Below are positions 48,801 to 62,481 of a DNA stretch of 64,000 nucleotides, piece by piece. Both the position numbers and the translations under genes were made by a program. A model generated the notes under the pieces. That model searched no databases. It saw nothing but the letters and a program-made list of their open reading frames with translations, and was not told the origin of the DNA. The DNA lies in the NCBI GenBank assembly GCA_013396655.1, contig WBMV01002673.1, forward strand, positions 1,581,181 through 1,645,180, given 5' to 3'. Origin of the DNA: Campylorhamphus procurvoides. Taxonomy: Eukaryota; Chordata; Aves; Passeriformes; Dendrocolaptidae. Every line of letters starts with the position of its first letter. Positions within the stretch are counted from its first letter, which is position 1.

Positions 48801-49638
48801 CTTTCTTCCAATCTAAAACATTCCTGAGCAGGATCCCCAAACAGTATTAACTGACACCATGGCAATGATTTATTGAGAGAATGGGAATAAGCAAAGAAAG
48901 CCTGTTCATGAGAAGAATTTATTTCTCTGTAATACCTTTAATAAAAACAATAATCTATTCATCCTTCTTTACTTTTCATCATCTCTTATTTGAAGAAACT
49001 ACATCTGCCACATCAATTGCTGCAAGAATTTAATTTTTAAAACTTCAAGTCATTAAGATCACAGGTAATTTTAACCCAGCAGATGCAGAACTTCTCCACT
49101 TCGGGGCATGATTTGTTACAAGGGTGGGGGGAAACCCAACCTCACCCCCAAACCCTGCAGGTACGAATTCTGCCTTTTCCTTTCGATTTTGCAGGGCAGA
49201 CAGTTTGTCTTCTCAGATGCAGCTGGCCCCTTGAGAGGAAAGGGGCAAACCTGCCTGGGCCAGTGAGGTCCCCACGCGAGCAGCCCACTGGGGAGTGATG
49301 CCTGCCTGCCACATGCCCAACCCTGTCTCTTTGAACGAGCCCACCACACTTTGAGGGTTTTCCATTCAACACTGGAGCCAAAGGTGATTCCAGAAACCGC
49401 TTCACCATTCCTGGCACAGTTATAATATGTGGCCATCTGCAATTCTGCCCCCATCAATCAGTTTATAAATCATAGGAGCATTTATAAGTCTCCCCAAGTG
49501 CTGGTAGGGTTTTTCTGAGGGCTGGGCAGTGCTCCCACAGGCTGACTGTGGGCCGTGGGGATATGGCTCCTTTCATCAGGCTGCATTAGCCCATCAACAA
49601 AGGAGTATAACCCCCCTTTTCTTCCTTTTCCCTTCCAG

Positions 49639-49739
49639 AGAGGAGGGAACTTTTCCTGACAGACCCGCACAATGAAGGCACAGTGCAGTCTGCCTTTGGG
49701 GGAAGCACAAAGGCGTGCGAATTGAACCTGACACAATAG
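49639..49739 (+). other. Exon-like segment, plus strand, 101 bp
   Basis: A long polypyrimidine tract (CCCCCTTTTCTTCCTTTTCC and onward) ends in CCTTCCAG at 49638, one of the strongest acceptors in the window. The donor-like AATAG/GTGAGG follows at 49739-49740. One frame stays open for 32 codons (starting RRELFLTDPHNEGTVQSAFG) and meets TAG exactly at the 3' edge. The other two frames stop early. The segment keeps several CpGs (CCCGCA, GGCGTGCGA). If transcribed, a UTR or lncRNA exon fits better than an internal coding exon. Pseudo-exon is the main alternative. Confidence 0.15.
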
Positions 49740-52130
49740 GTGAGGCAAACCCAGGCAGTGCCTCAGCTCAGCTCTGCTCCACACATCTCACCAGTGCCAG
49801 ATCCAGGCCATGAACAGGGCATGGGCAGCCCAGCACTCCTGCAGGGCTGGCTGGGGGCCAGCAAGGAGACCCCATCACCCCTGACACCCACAATCACCAC
49901 AACAGCAGTGAGCATGAGCATGCTGTATTCCAGACACAGCCCGTGGCAGCTCTTTATGAAAGGTCAAACCCAAAATTAAGCTTGTGGGATTGTAGCACAA
50001 TGTTCTGGGCAAAGTCATGACAGCAACAGCTAATGCACAAGCTTCTGTTCTCTTGAAATGTTGGAGGCCAGCAGCCACCACACGTTCTCTGCCCTGGTGT
50101 GACCTCTGAGCTGCACGTGCCAGTGAGGCCAACACAACTCCCAGTGCCTGCTCTCCTTTCCAAAGACAGTCAGCTCTGGGGGCAGCTGAGATTATCAAAG
50201 AAGCCCGTGGTTCCCAGACTGCCAACAGACTCATCAGGGACTACCCCCATTACAGTTCAGAGCCATGTGGCAGCCTATGGGGCACTCACAGATATGGCAG
50301 GACACCAGACCCAGGGAATCCCCTGTGCCCAGAGGCAGCTGGGCAAAGGTCCTGCCACAGCCAGTGCCCAGACACACTTCTGTGTGTCACAGGACTCCTC
50401 CACCCGTGTCCTGGTGGTCACTGCTGCCTGCCCAGGTGGCACATCTGCTCCCACCCACTGCCATCACCCCTGCCCTTCCTGCAGGACCCCATGGAGGGCG
50501 ATCTCTGGGACTGACTCATTGTTGGGAACTGGACTGCTGGCTCCAGGGGCAGTGTCAAGAGGTACCTGCAGCCTCTGTGGCAAGAGGGAGGCACTGGCCC
50601 AGCACTGGGGTCAGCCAGAGCCAGGCTGCAGGGGAAGGTGACAGGTGAGGCAGGTGGCCAGCATTCACATATTTACCCTGGCCTGCAGCCTGCTGCTCTC
50701 TCTCCTCATTTACAGAAGCTTTCCTCCTCCTCAAAGCATGACCCACTCCCCAAGAGAGCACAGGCACCTCAGCAACCAGCAGCAGTTTCAAACCCAGTGC
50801 TCTCCCTGCAGTACCCAGGGTGGGAGATAATTTGAAGCAAAGCACTTGAAAAAGGCCACCACTGTGTTTCTGTTCAGCACTAATAATCCTTGATCCTCCT
50901 CTCTCAGCTTCCAGGCCCTTCCACACCCCCACAACCTGCTCCAGGTTGTCTCCCCACTCCTCAGCTTTGTATCAGTAGGGACAGTGGCCTCAGTCGTCTG
51001 TGCCACACACACTCTGCCAAAATCCTGCAAACAGCCTCAGGAACTCTTCAGCTGAAGACAGAAACATGGGCTGCTCTTGACCAAAGCACTTATTTCAAAG
51101 GTGTTGTAACTGAGTGTAAAACATCAGAGGAGACAGGGAAACCTGATCTGGCATTTGTTACCCGATGAGCAGAGATCTGGCTAATGCTGTTCAAGAGAGT
51201 TTGTTTAAGGTCTTACATTTATTTATCACCCTGTGCTTGCAGGGGAGATCCTTTCCTTCGTGTTGTACTCCAACACGAGTCAGGCAGAGTTCACTTCTGG
51301 GAGCTGCAGGAGAGTAGGAGAGCGACATCTGCTATCCAAAAGGGAAGGGATTCCCCCACCCTCTAACCAAATACAGATATGAAAGTGGATGGATGCTGAT
51401 AGTGCCTTCGGCACTGAAGCTGCAATATGCTGTGTGGGCAGATCCCACTTCAGCAGCGTTCACGGGAAGATCACACAGAAATAAAAGGAAGTCTGGGTGA
51501 ATGAAGGAAGAATGTCATGTCTAGGCACACAGTCTGAAAGTCCAATTCAATTTCTATATGGGATTTTACATTAAATTCTTGCTTACTTCATATTCCAGAT
51601 GAAGACTTATTTAAAGCTGTGTCAGAGAGTTCTGAAAGATAGCTTTCATTAAATCTACTTACCTCCTAAATCCAGTTTTTTTCAGAAATTTCTCTCCTAC
51701 CATCCATTATTCCCATCTTTCATTATTTGCTCACCCGTGCACAATACTGCTCTCTCTTTTTAGAATGATCCTTATTTGATTGCAGTGATCAAAACCAAAG
51801 GAATATAATGAGAATTTCTCTATTCAATAAATAGAGACAATCAAGAAGAGATGCCATAGGGGAATGTTTTTAGCCAGTTCTTCAAAATGACACCAAACTG
51901 CTCTGTTTCAGATCAGATCTTGCAGAGGAATCACGCAGGACTAACAGAGATGAGTACAAACAGCATGGACCAGCTGCCTGCCACACCACTGGGTGGGTTC
52001 CTCTAAGGCAAGACCATGGCCACGTGCCTGCAAAATTCAATGGCCATGGTGACACATTTCTGCTTGAAGGGACAGCGTCCCCATCACACTGACTTGTCAC
52101 CTCTCAGGCACTACAGCATCAGCATCTGAC
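49740..52130. other. GC-richer non-coding stretch
   Basis: Between 50.1 and 50.95 kb the sequence is C/G-rich, and long frames of up to 180 codons are open on both strands at once. That is the mark of low stop-codon frequency in GC-rich DNA rather than of coding. No peptide was recognised. CAG/GTGAGG near 50643 is a good donor whose upstream acceptor candidates are poor. From 51.4 to 52.1 kb the sequence is ordinary AT-richer unique DNA. Confidence 0.5.
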
Positions 52131-52232
52131 ACAGAATCATAGAATTGTTAAGGTTGGAAAAGACGTCTAAGGTCGTCAACTCCAGCTGTTAACCCAGCAC
52201 CACGATATTCAGCACTAAACCTTGTCCCTGAG
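52131..52232 (-). mobile_element. CR1 LINE 3'-end fragment, minus strand
   Basis: Read on the minus strand, this segment runs from a GGGACAAGGTTTAGTG-like block through GTGCTGGGTTAACAG and GTCTTTTCCAACCT to ATTCTATGATTCT, the characteristic 3' terminus of avian CR1 retrotransposons. Only the last 100 bases or so of the element are present, with no trace of its reverse transcriptase. This is the usual outcome of CR1 5' truncation during target-primed reverse transcription. It is an old, immobile copy: compared with the plus-strand copy near 62.5 kb it carries many substitutions between the conserved blocks. No target-site duplication was seen, as is usual for CR1. The 5' limit is approximate. 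Confidence 0.93.
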
Positions 52233-52397
52233 TAGGGCAGGAGGAAAAGGGCACCCAAACCAAAGCCTGAATCCAACAGGTTGAACCCTGATCTCCTATT
52301 TAGCTCTGTTCATTGCTCAGCTGTTTTCCTGGAATGAGTCCAATAGGGAGCACCAAGAGGCATCTTTACTTAGGTATTATAGAAAAGCTGGTCCTAA

Positions 52398-52530
52398 GAA
52401 AAAAAAAACAACAAACAAAAAACAACTCAAAAAACAAAGCACCCTATTTGAGACCCTGAAAACAACTAGAGTGCTCAACCACAAGATTTAAAAAAATTAC
52501 TGAAAAACAACCCAAACAACCAAAACACTG
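52398..52530. repeat. A/C low-complexity tract
   Basis: Starts with a run of ten A's and continues as irregular AAC/AAAC units (ACAACAAACAAAAAACAACTC and similar), resuming near 52495 as AAAAACAACCCAAACAACCA. It lies about 165 bases to the right of the minus-strand CR1 fragment, on the side away from the element's 3' end, so it is not that element's tail. Confidence 0.7.
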
Positions 52531-52539
52531 TATGGTTTA

Positions 52540-55500
52540 TACATACATTTTGTATGTGCCTTCCAGAGTTCACTGCTCTGGGTTGTATCTTTTATCTCTT
52601 CCTCCTTACCATGAGGAGGTTATGTTTCCTATTGTGTGAGGTTGTGTTTTTTAATTGGAGTCAAACTTCTCACAAAGCCCCACTCTTGGGTCACTATCAT
52701 TAGTCTTGTGATGAAACCTCATGGCTTCCCAGTGCTGGGATCTATGTAGAGCAGCACAGTGCAAGAATTTCCCGCTCCAATCCCAGCCCATGGGTTCTGA
52801 TGGCTATGACAAGGTGATCAGCTGCACAGAGCAGCACATGTATAAATCTGTACTGCTCTGCGTGCCTTGTGCTCTGCCAGCCTCCAGGAACGTGGATATT
52901 GCTGCTTTATGTAAAACCCAATGACTATTCTCTTTACTCTGACAAGAAGGACCTCCTTAACAAGGCACCTGCCACAGGAATTTTGCCTTGCCACATTAGG
53001 AAACAGCACTTTATGACTTCCCCAAGCCAAAACATTCCAATTAAATCTGAGGTGATAGCTTTTTATACCACTCAAACCAGAAATCCAACTCAAAAGGGAG
53101 AAGAAAAAACAGTAAGCCATCAAACTAGTTGAAGCCCATGCTCTTGATCACATCCTTTGAAAAAATAGATGCAACCTCCTTCAGCATACCCATGGACAAC
53201 AATGCTAAACTGAACTGACTTCCAGTGTACACTTTGCAAAGCCAAGTGTATCTCAAATAGGAGATGTGTGAGTTCAAACCATCAGAACGTACTGGTTGAA
53301 AAGAAAGCAATCCAGGATAGTCTGACTGAATGACTTGATGTGAAATGCAGGGCTTCTGCAGCACTCCAGCACATGCACAGCTAACAGCACTGGTGGGACC
53401 ATGGGAATCTGGTACCCACTGTCCCCAAGGAGGTGCTGCAAGTTCCTCCCATGTCTGGGACAGTTTTGTGACAGTGCTGGTCTCCCAGCATGTGGATGAT
53501 TAATTAGTCACTCTCCTCCCTTCTGCACTTGCATTCTTACAGCAAGTGTTTCTGAATGCATTTCTAGGCTGTGCAGAGAGGAATTCTAGCTTTAAACATG
53601 AAGCCACTACAGTTCCTACATTGGTGAGCTCTCCCAGACCTCTGGAGATAACAAAAGGCAGAGCCCTCTGTGGCTGGACAGTCCCACAGGTAGTGTCTGT
53701 TTAACTGGTGTACTGAGGCATTTAAAGAGACACCTTAAGGACAGAAAGGTGCAAGTCCAAGCTCCAGAGAGGGGATTTCTACCTAATAGCTGCAAGTCAT
53801 TTGAGATTTTCCAAACATAGGCTAATCTGTGTAAAAACAGCAGGAGCTAAGTCCCAGCTATTTAATTATAAACCTTCCCCTACAGAGTCTTGTCTGTGCT
53901 TCATTTCTGTAAAGTGAGTGAAGAGCATTTCTCCACCCCCTAGCTCAGTTTGCAGTTAAATTCTGTGCCAGTAAGTGATGGGCTCAGAGAAGTACTCTGG
54001 TAGGTATAGGTCTAGTGCCCATCCAGACCCATCTAAGCTGTCGTCTTCAGGACCTTTACATCATGACCCTGATCGAGTTTACAAACCAAAAGCAAAGTCA
54101 CCATGGTTGATTAAAATTCAGCATCTTCCTGGCACGCTCCATGAGTAAGCACCAAACACACACTGGAACTAAGCTGCCTCTAGAGAAACCTTGCAGTCTG
54201 TTTACACAGCTACACAGCCCAGGGAAAACATCCATGGCTTTGCATCATAACCAAGACATAAACTGGCTCCCCATCACCGCATTGTTGTCCTACCCCGCTT
54301 GTTTCTCATCAAATCCCCTTCTCCTTTCTTCAGCAACACCAAGCAAGTAATTGACTAAGAGCCTTGCCTGAAGACCCCACAATTTCCATCTCGGTACCCT
54401 GCAAGCCCGTGCTGCTCCCCCTGGCATCTCTCCATCCCTACAGCCTCCCTCCTGGCTGCCCACTCTGCCTGCAGCAGGCAGGAACCAGCTGAATCCCAGG
54501 GCCTGACTGGGGACGGGGTGGGAGAAACCACCATGTATTTCCTCAGTATGTAACAGATGCATAAATTACTCCAAGGGTGCTCTGAGGGAAGACGTGGCAG
54601 TGATGTTGGCTCTGTAACAGGGATTACACTCAGCTGGTGCAAGAACAACCACAGAGAGCCAACAGCTCAGCGATCTTATTTAAATAAGCAAGTTGCAAGC
54701 TAGCATATTGCAATAGCCAAGGAGAGGTGGAGCAACCTGCACCCACTCAAGATCTCTCCCTCAACACAGACATCTGATTATAAGCATGTTCAAACACAAA
54801 GTAGAGACCTGCACAATTCCCTGTAATCATCCATTTCAAGCTGAGTATTAATGAAGCAGCAAATTTTATCAGGAAGAGATTATTTTCTCCTGATATCATC
54901 TATTCTGACACTAATGTAAGCAGTTGAAACGTAACTTCGGACTCTGCAATCTCTACTACAAAAGGCTGAGGGAAAACATCATTCACTGGGCTGGGCAGAG
55001 TTTATGCCTGTTTCTGTTTGCAAAAGCTCTAACAGCTGAACTTTGAAAGCTGTTGGGCTGTTGTAAATAAGACAACATAAGCATACAGCTGAACTGAGAC
55101 TCTCAGAGGACCACAACACAGCTCCTCTTCTCAAGTGTTTTCAAGCTGCAGTCCTTGTTACAGCACTATTTACAAAACGAGGCAAGTATAACACTCCTAG
55201 ATTAGATTAATAGAATAGGCATCTTCATGTCCTTCAAAGGTACAAATTCACAGCTCATTTCATGTCAGTGAACTCTAATGACCCCTCAGAAAAACATAAG
55301 TTTTACATATCATGCATGTTGCATAATGAAAGCATCTCATCAAATTTGCTCTGGGGTGGTGTAAGGTCTGAGAACTGAATTTTAGAGTTGTCAAGCACCC
55401 ACTGTTTGTTCTTGAAGTTAAGGAGTTGTGGACATTCAGCATGTCCCGGGATTAACCCTCAGGAATAGCAATTCTTCAAATGCACAGCAAAGATTGACAT

Positions 55501-58500
55501 TGTTGAGGCACCTGGTCAAATTTTACTGGCTTAAATGGCAACATCTGTAGCTCATTAAAAATGAGCAATTAAAAAAAAAAGCTTAACCAGCAAAATATAT
55601 CCAAACCTGTTTCATCCCAAAGGACTGGAGAAGACACTAAATGAGACATATGCTAGGTCATATTGCTTAACACGTGGTTGGAAGGTACTCAGAAACCACA
55701 GTGACAGCAATAGCCAAACCGGAGTAGTACAAAAGAGACAGCTGAATGTCTCCAGGGAGCACTAGAGCATAGCCTGTGACCAACGTCAAAAAAAATAAAT
55801 AACAAGTCAGCTGAATACACATATCATAGCTTGGATAAAAGATCAATTCTGCTTTCAAACAATAAAACTAGGAAATCCCTTAATTCTGCACCCCATGCCT
55901 TAGGTAGTGACATATTTATACAAGACACTGATTTTCTCACACACGCCACCCTCTTAAATGCCAGGGTTTGACCTCTTGATCCCTTGAGCTACTTCAGGAT
56001 TTCTGAAAGCCATAACCAATGGTTACAGTCAGGGTAGTGGCTGTCACAGGGGATCTCAGCACTAATGTCAGCTCCCAGGGTTTCACTATATGAATTTTTT
56101 AGATCCCCAGAAAGCAGGAGATACACTGGCACCAGCAAGAAGCACAGACAGCTGGGTCCAAAGGAGTCGGCCAAACAGCAGTGGCAGCTCAGGCTGGATG
56201 GCCAAGAAGACTCCTGATACCACTTGCAAAGGAAAACCAACCGGACTTGCCAATTTGGCTTTATGGGAACCTTGAGCCAAACCTCACTCCCTAGGACCTC
56301 ACTTGCTGGGACTTGCAGCTCTTTGATGTTCATAAAGACAAAAGATGGAAGGTAATGACTGTTCTCACTGAGGTGAAATCTTCACAAGGGGTGACGTCAG
56401 CCGGGTCTGACTACACAAGTCCAAGAGAAGGAGGTGGAGGGATGACACTACTGACAGAGGACACTGCTGGGCCACAAAAAGAAATTTAGACTACTTCAGC
56501 AAACGCATCACAGAAGCTTGCATAAAAACCAAGAAGTGAATAAAGAAAACACATTGCACTGCACATAGGAGTTTAATTACTGACTGATAGATATCCACGC
56601 AAAACAATGTAAAAGGACAGCATTTTTAAGGCATCTGGGGCCACATCATTATGCAGAATGCACAGCCAAGTGCATCAGCCAGATGGCAAATCAAAGTCCC
56701 AGCCTGATGAACAGCCCTGAGTTAACCAGTATCCAACAGAACTGACACTCTTGTACAGGGACAGACATGGGGGGAAAGTGAACAAAAACTACAGGACACA
56801 CCAATCACCTCCACTTTGTTAAAGATGACTTGCAAACTATTTTAAATAATTCTCATTGCTTAAAAGGGAAAAAATATAGCATATAAAAATCATAACATTG
56901 GCCCTAGGTGAACCATAACTAAATGCAGGAATACGCCGTAGGGAGAGGTATCATCATCAGACTGATGGAAAATGACGAACTTCACGGTCACAGGTCTTCC
57001 TTATAGTCTAAAACTGAAGTCATAAATTAAGCTAAGTACAGATTAAGAATGCTACTTATTCTGATCTAGTTTAAGAGAAAAGTGCTTGTGGAACAGGAGA
57101 AAGAGGGAGAATCACAGTTACCACCTAGGTATCCCATAATGCCATAAACCCCACATCATCTTTACTACAACTAAAATCAGAGACGTAGTGTAGTTACCAA
57201 TTTTCCTTTACAGATCTGTTCCATTGGTCTCCTGTGAGGTTTATTACCGAGAGGAGTAAGATGGTGTGGATGTGTGGTGGTAAAGGTTCTCCCAGTAGTA
57301 AATGGGCACTTCCATCCTCTACAAGTGATTTCAGAGTTCTTCAGCTGTTTGCTCAAACCCACACCAGTCTCTCAAAAGCATCTGGTACAACAACTAAAAT
57401 ACACTGCAGTACAGGACATGTCTGAATTCAGTGACTTTAGTGGTTCTATGAGCTCAGGAGGTTTTGGCAGTGATTGCCATACGCTTCACTAATTTTGAAC
57501 TTGATTTGCCATGGTCTACTCACACTCAAGCCTGTGTTGGTCTGCAGAAAAACCGCTTACTGTAGTAACTGTAGAAACACAGAGGGTGTTGGAGGAGCTC
57601 CTGCTTTCTATCCAAGGAAAGGGTTAGGACCCAGACTGTCTAAACTTATCAGCTGGTTTTAACAGGAGGCATTACCTCTCCTGCCAGCCTAGCCTTGCTT
57701 CTGGCCTTCGGCTGGCACGCCCAGAGAGAGCACAGAAGGCTGCAAAGATCATAAAGCTGGGGGAAGAAACACCAAAAAGCTCTTTAAGTCCAAAATATGT
57801 CTCTGTATCATGACAGAACAATGCAAGTAGAAACACTGCTACAGACAAATGAGACAGAGAGGGGTCTGTCCCCATGGGAAAGAGCCACTCAAAGGCTGCT
57901 GCTGCCACAGAGCCATTTCCCTGCCTCCTGCAGGCACTCATGTAGACCCTTAAGGTCACTGGCAGAGGACACACAAATTTGTCTTCCATAGGGAGTGAAC
58001 AGGAACAGCAAACTGGAGGCAGAGGCTAAAGAAGGCATTTGTTAACAGCGCTTTTTACAACTGGGAATGTTGCCTGTCTTGACACGCTGCATGTGAGCTG
58101 AACTGCAGTTCCCTGGGTGGGAGCTGCCGGGGGCGGCAGGAGTTGCTTGTCGGGCTCCTCTGGAAGCATCACGAGCACTACAAAAACAGATCCAAGCACC
58201 AGGGCAGGTGCCTGCAGGACTCTCTGCCCTCTCTGCACATCCCAGCCCCACTCCCCCATACATCAGAAGAGAGGGCCTTTACACCCTGGAGAGAAAAAGC
58301 AAGGCAGCAGCTATTTCTTCTTGAGATGAAAACACCTACTAACCCTTTCCAAACTCCTCCATACAAAACAGTGGACAACTCATACTCCACAGCATTGACT
58401 GATCGCAGGCCACCTCATACACATTATGTGGGGGAAAAGGTTGTTCCACTCTCCAGTATCAGTCTCTCAGTATTGATCTGTACTATAGAAATATTACAGA

Positions 58501-61500
58501 AATGTATAGAAAAGCTTTGCTGTGCTGGCCATTTTCCATCTCCATCCCAAGAGTCGATCTTTGCAGGCAGAAGCTGTTTTCAGGGCATTCCCCAAGAACA
58601 GGGAGATAAAATGAGCAATCACCACGTCCTTTTTGCAGTTGGAGGCACAGGCAATCCCCTGCCAGCTCCTGAACAAGCAGCTGTTTTGTCACAGCACTGT
58701 GACAAGGCCACACGGTCCCTTACGGCAGGGCTCTCGCACAGCTACAGAGCTGCCAGCATCCCAGGGACCACTTCCACACTGCTCCAAGAGGGGACAGGAA
58801 CAAATCCCACATTCCCTGGCACTGCCTACACAATCAGTCGCACAGCACTGCACTCATCAGCAGCTATGTGGTCCAGAGAGTATTTTCGAGGTCAAAAAAC
58901 CGTGCTCTAAATTTAAAAATCATACTTCTGGAAGTGTTAGGTGCCCACAAGGAAGGGAAAAGAACACCAGGAGAGGGGATGGAAAGAGGCAGGAGTGTCC
59001 CTTGCAGCAGCTTCCTGCAACAAAATGAGGCTAAGCAGAACATGAGACCACCCTGCCAACCACTGTGAAGAGGAGTCCTGTGGCTGTGGGAAGCAACACT
59101 GTCAAGTAACAGGAGAGCAGGAGCGACAGCTAGAAACCAAAATGAGAGAGATAAGAGCAACTCACAGCAGCTCTAGCAACTGCCTGAGGACACGCTGGGA
59201 AATTTAATGTATTAAAATAACACTTTTAAATAATGTTCTAGTTAATTGATGCTAAATTACAGCTGAATGCCTGCAGAAGTACATCTGAACTAATACCAAT
59301 TCAGTTTATCAGGATTAATATTATTCTAATACATGCCAAAGGAATTAATAAGTATTGGTACTTTAAAGCCTTTAAAGTCATGTCTTGAGATAGTTTAGCT
59401 TTCTTATCCCCCTTCTCCTTCCTCTCAGCCCTCATGAAAGCTTGCTTGCAAAACCTATTAAAAATAGAGGTGTTTTCACAAATCTCATCCACTTGAATGA
59501 TGATGTCATTCTTATCATGCTACTTGCTATACCTGAAGACTGGAGAAACACTTCACTTCTTGCAACCACCAGAAAGAGAGGTGGGCCTGGTGCAAAAATA
59601 GTATCCCGTTAAGAAAACATGCCCAGAAAGTAACAGGAAGTATGATCACACCTCTCCACTTCCCATAAACAAGACAAAAACCTGAAATATCACCTGTTGG
59701 CCAAGCTATGATTACAGTAGTAAAAACAGCCCAAAGTTTCACTCTCCTGTTTGCATACAAATAAGGTTCCATGCCTCCTTCCCACTTTGCTCCAGGGCAT
59801 CTGGGAATCAGAGGGCAGCAAGAGAGAGGTGGCTGGGGAAGGACAGCAACTCTGCCATCCTCCCTTCTCGTGGTGACAGACCCCACGTGCCCTGTAAAGC
59901 TCAGAGGCAGCAAAAGCAACTGCACAGCAGTTCTGATGGCTCAGTCAAAGGAATTGCCTCCCACCACCCCTGACCAAAGCGCCTTCCAGAGCGGCCGATA
60001 TTTCAGCTCTGAAAGGCACATGCTGGGCTGCAGGTGTTAACTCACAGGCTCTCTGCTGCTATCAGCCTCAAGTGTTGTTTTTCAAGCAGTGACACACAAG
60101 GAGTTGTATCTAAAAATCTCATTAAAATTTAACAGGATTTGGCACCCTTAGCTTTCTGCTTCAGAAGTGAAGTCTCCAGCTCAGATAGTCAATGTTTTTA
60201 TTTTCATATATCACATTGCTTCTCTCACAGCACCACATGCTAGCAGAGTAATTCAGCAGCTGAAAACCAGCCTTTCATACCTTCCACCATTCATCACCTT
60301 TCACATTCTTTCCTTTGTTAATTGCTAAAGAGGACTTCTTTTTTCCACTGTGTGTGCTTATTTTTGTGTCAGGGATGGCCTGTCCTCAGAGCCCACTTTC
60401 CCCTCCAGTGAGCTTTCCAGTATCAACGTAATACTGGAGGAAGGGATCAAACCATCAATGAATGGAAAGCCTTGACCTGTGAGAGAATATTTAGGGTCAA
60501 TTTGATATTTCCTAAAATTACCCTGGATAGGTGAGCTGTGCTGGCAGGAACATTCAGGATCAGACAGTATCAAACTAATTACAGCCATGACCAAGAGCCC
60601 TGTTGAACCTGACTTGGGGTTAGATACTGGAAGAATCATCTTCTCAGGGGTTCTGGGTTTGAGCAAGCAAAAGCTAAGGGGACATTAACATGTAAAAAAA
60701 TACTTGCTGGACATAAAATCCCCAACAAAACAGAAAAAATCCCACAGCAACCATAGAAAACAACATCCCCATGTCCAAACAAACTCACTCCCAACTTGGA
60801 TGTGTTATAGTGAGGTGTCCCTAGTGCCAGTCATTGTGATATGGCAAGTCCAGACACAATTGTCAGAAAAGTGGAACATGCTGGGACATGTTCTGTGATG
60901 TCAGGACTGACATTTCATAGCCTATTACAAGACAAAGATGATGGTCTTTACAACTAAGCTAGAAAAAAGGTAAACCAACAGTAATACTGCAGTCCCAGAA
61001 AGGCCTGTAATTCTCAGGGAATGTGGACCATCAGCTAGGATCTCACTTTATAACTGAGGGACAGCAGTCCAAATTTCAGCTGTGCCACCAGCTAAAACAG
61101 TAATCTGGGAGAGAATCCCCAACCCATCTATAACTCTCCTTCCACTACTGGGAACATCACCATTTGCCCAGTAAACAAGATGCAGTGTCAGAAAGTAGAG
61201 GAAGGTATTAAAAGCAGGCAATAAGTTATTCACCAAATAGATGAGGCATAAATACCAATATGATGGCACAAAGCAGTGTCAGATTTTGGGGGTTTCACTG
61301 CAATGGGGAACTCTAACTCAGCAGTGGCCATCCTGTCAGTAATGTGCTATTGTCAACCAAGGCAACAAAACCCCAACCAAACAACACTTCTTAACACCCA
61401 CAGCCATCGCATTCCCTTTCCCCCTGCCTCTTTCTGCACACAGGCTGATGCATTTCACCTTCGTGGAAAACAGTGGTTAAAAACTCCTCATGAGAAACGA

Positions 61501-62480
61501 ATAAACAAAAGTGGGCCTGAAGGATGCTGCAAATGAGGCTGACAGTGCAATAATCACACAGAGCATTGTGCTGCAGGGCAGTGGGAGGCAGGAGACCCCT
61601 GAGTGCTGTGTTAACCGTTAAGGCACTGCTGTAGATTCATGGCTTGAGATGATGCAGAGCTGAGTTCACCCCACAAGCAGCACTGTGACCTCCCGTGCAC
61701 AGAACCACCTGCTCATGCTCTAGGCTGGTGCACCCTTCCAAACAGGGCAAGACACCCTTCCCTCCAAGGACAGCATGCAGATGCTAGGAATGGGGATTTG
61801 GTCTTCAACCCCACTGTCCCACTGAGCAACCCCAAGAGTTCAGGAGAAAAAATCAGCCATATTTAAAAATAATTTTAAAAAATGTCATCCAATTGAGAAG
61901 CCTTGAGCTTTGGCTCTTTCTTTGTGCAATGTTGTTCCAGTCAGATTTATACCCCAAAACATTATGACAAAATACATTTAATTAAGAACCAAAAGCACCA
62001 AGGCTTTCAAAATTTTTCCTCTCTCAGACCCTTTTGTTTTCTCCTTCCTGTGGAGATTATTATTTAGCTGTTGAAAAGCCCTTCTGTGACATCAATGCAC
62101 AACTGAGTCCCATTTCAGTCAGCGTGAGCGAGCAGAGTATTAGCTAAGCAATGCATTGAAAGCAGGATCCTAAAAGCCAGCTATCAGCAGCATGAGCCAT
62201 TGCACCCTAAAAACCTGTAGCAGTTGTGCTGATGGCAGATGTGCATCCAGCAGGATGCACCAGGCTCATGCTCCACAGGCTTCACCATACCACTTCCCTG
62301 TAAATTGCAATGGATGCATCTTTATGCCAGGAAGGGCTGGGGCAGCATCAAACACAAAGCTGATGGAAACACAGCACCACGTCAAGTTCGTTCACACATA
62401 TTCATGATATTTTCCTGCCCTGTTGTTTCTCAGCAGGTCCAAAAGCTGAGCTCTAGGGCTAAATGCAAGAAGTGATGTGC
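52540..62480. other. Unique non-coding sequence, no recognised gene
   Basis: Apart from the quadruplex motif at 54499 no gene or repeat was recognised. The longest frame, ending at 58910, has its first ATG at 58326 (195 codons) and overlaps other open frames in both orientations. A small CpG cluster with CCGGGGGCGG lies near 58128. The stretch at 59.2-59.5 kb is strongly AT-rich. Confidence 0.5.
54499..54522 (+). other. Canonical G-quadruplex motif, plus strand
   Basis: GGG (54499-54501), a loop of 7, GGGG (54509-54512), loop AC, GGGG (54515-54518), loop T, GGG (54520-54522). Four runs with loops of 7, 2 and 1 satisfy the standard quadruplex pattern. No promoter or exon is evident next to it. 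Confidence 0.75.
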
Positions 62481-62481
62481 T

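Noticed and set aside
50099..50641. 180-codon plus-strand frame
   Set aside because: Lies in a C/G-rich stretch where several frames on both strands are open together. The peptide is rich in His, Cys, Pro and Thr as expected from non-coding CA/CC-rich DNA.
58143..58910. Longest open frame in the window (255 codons, plus strand)
   Set aside because: It opens with TTG, not ATG. The first ATG is at 58326, leaving 195 codons. The peptide has no recognisable domain, overlaps other open frames on both strands and lacks a promoter or codon signature. A frame of this length is within chance for 64 kb of moderately GC-rich DNA.
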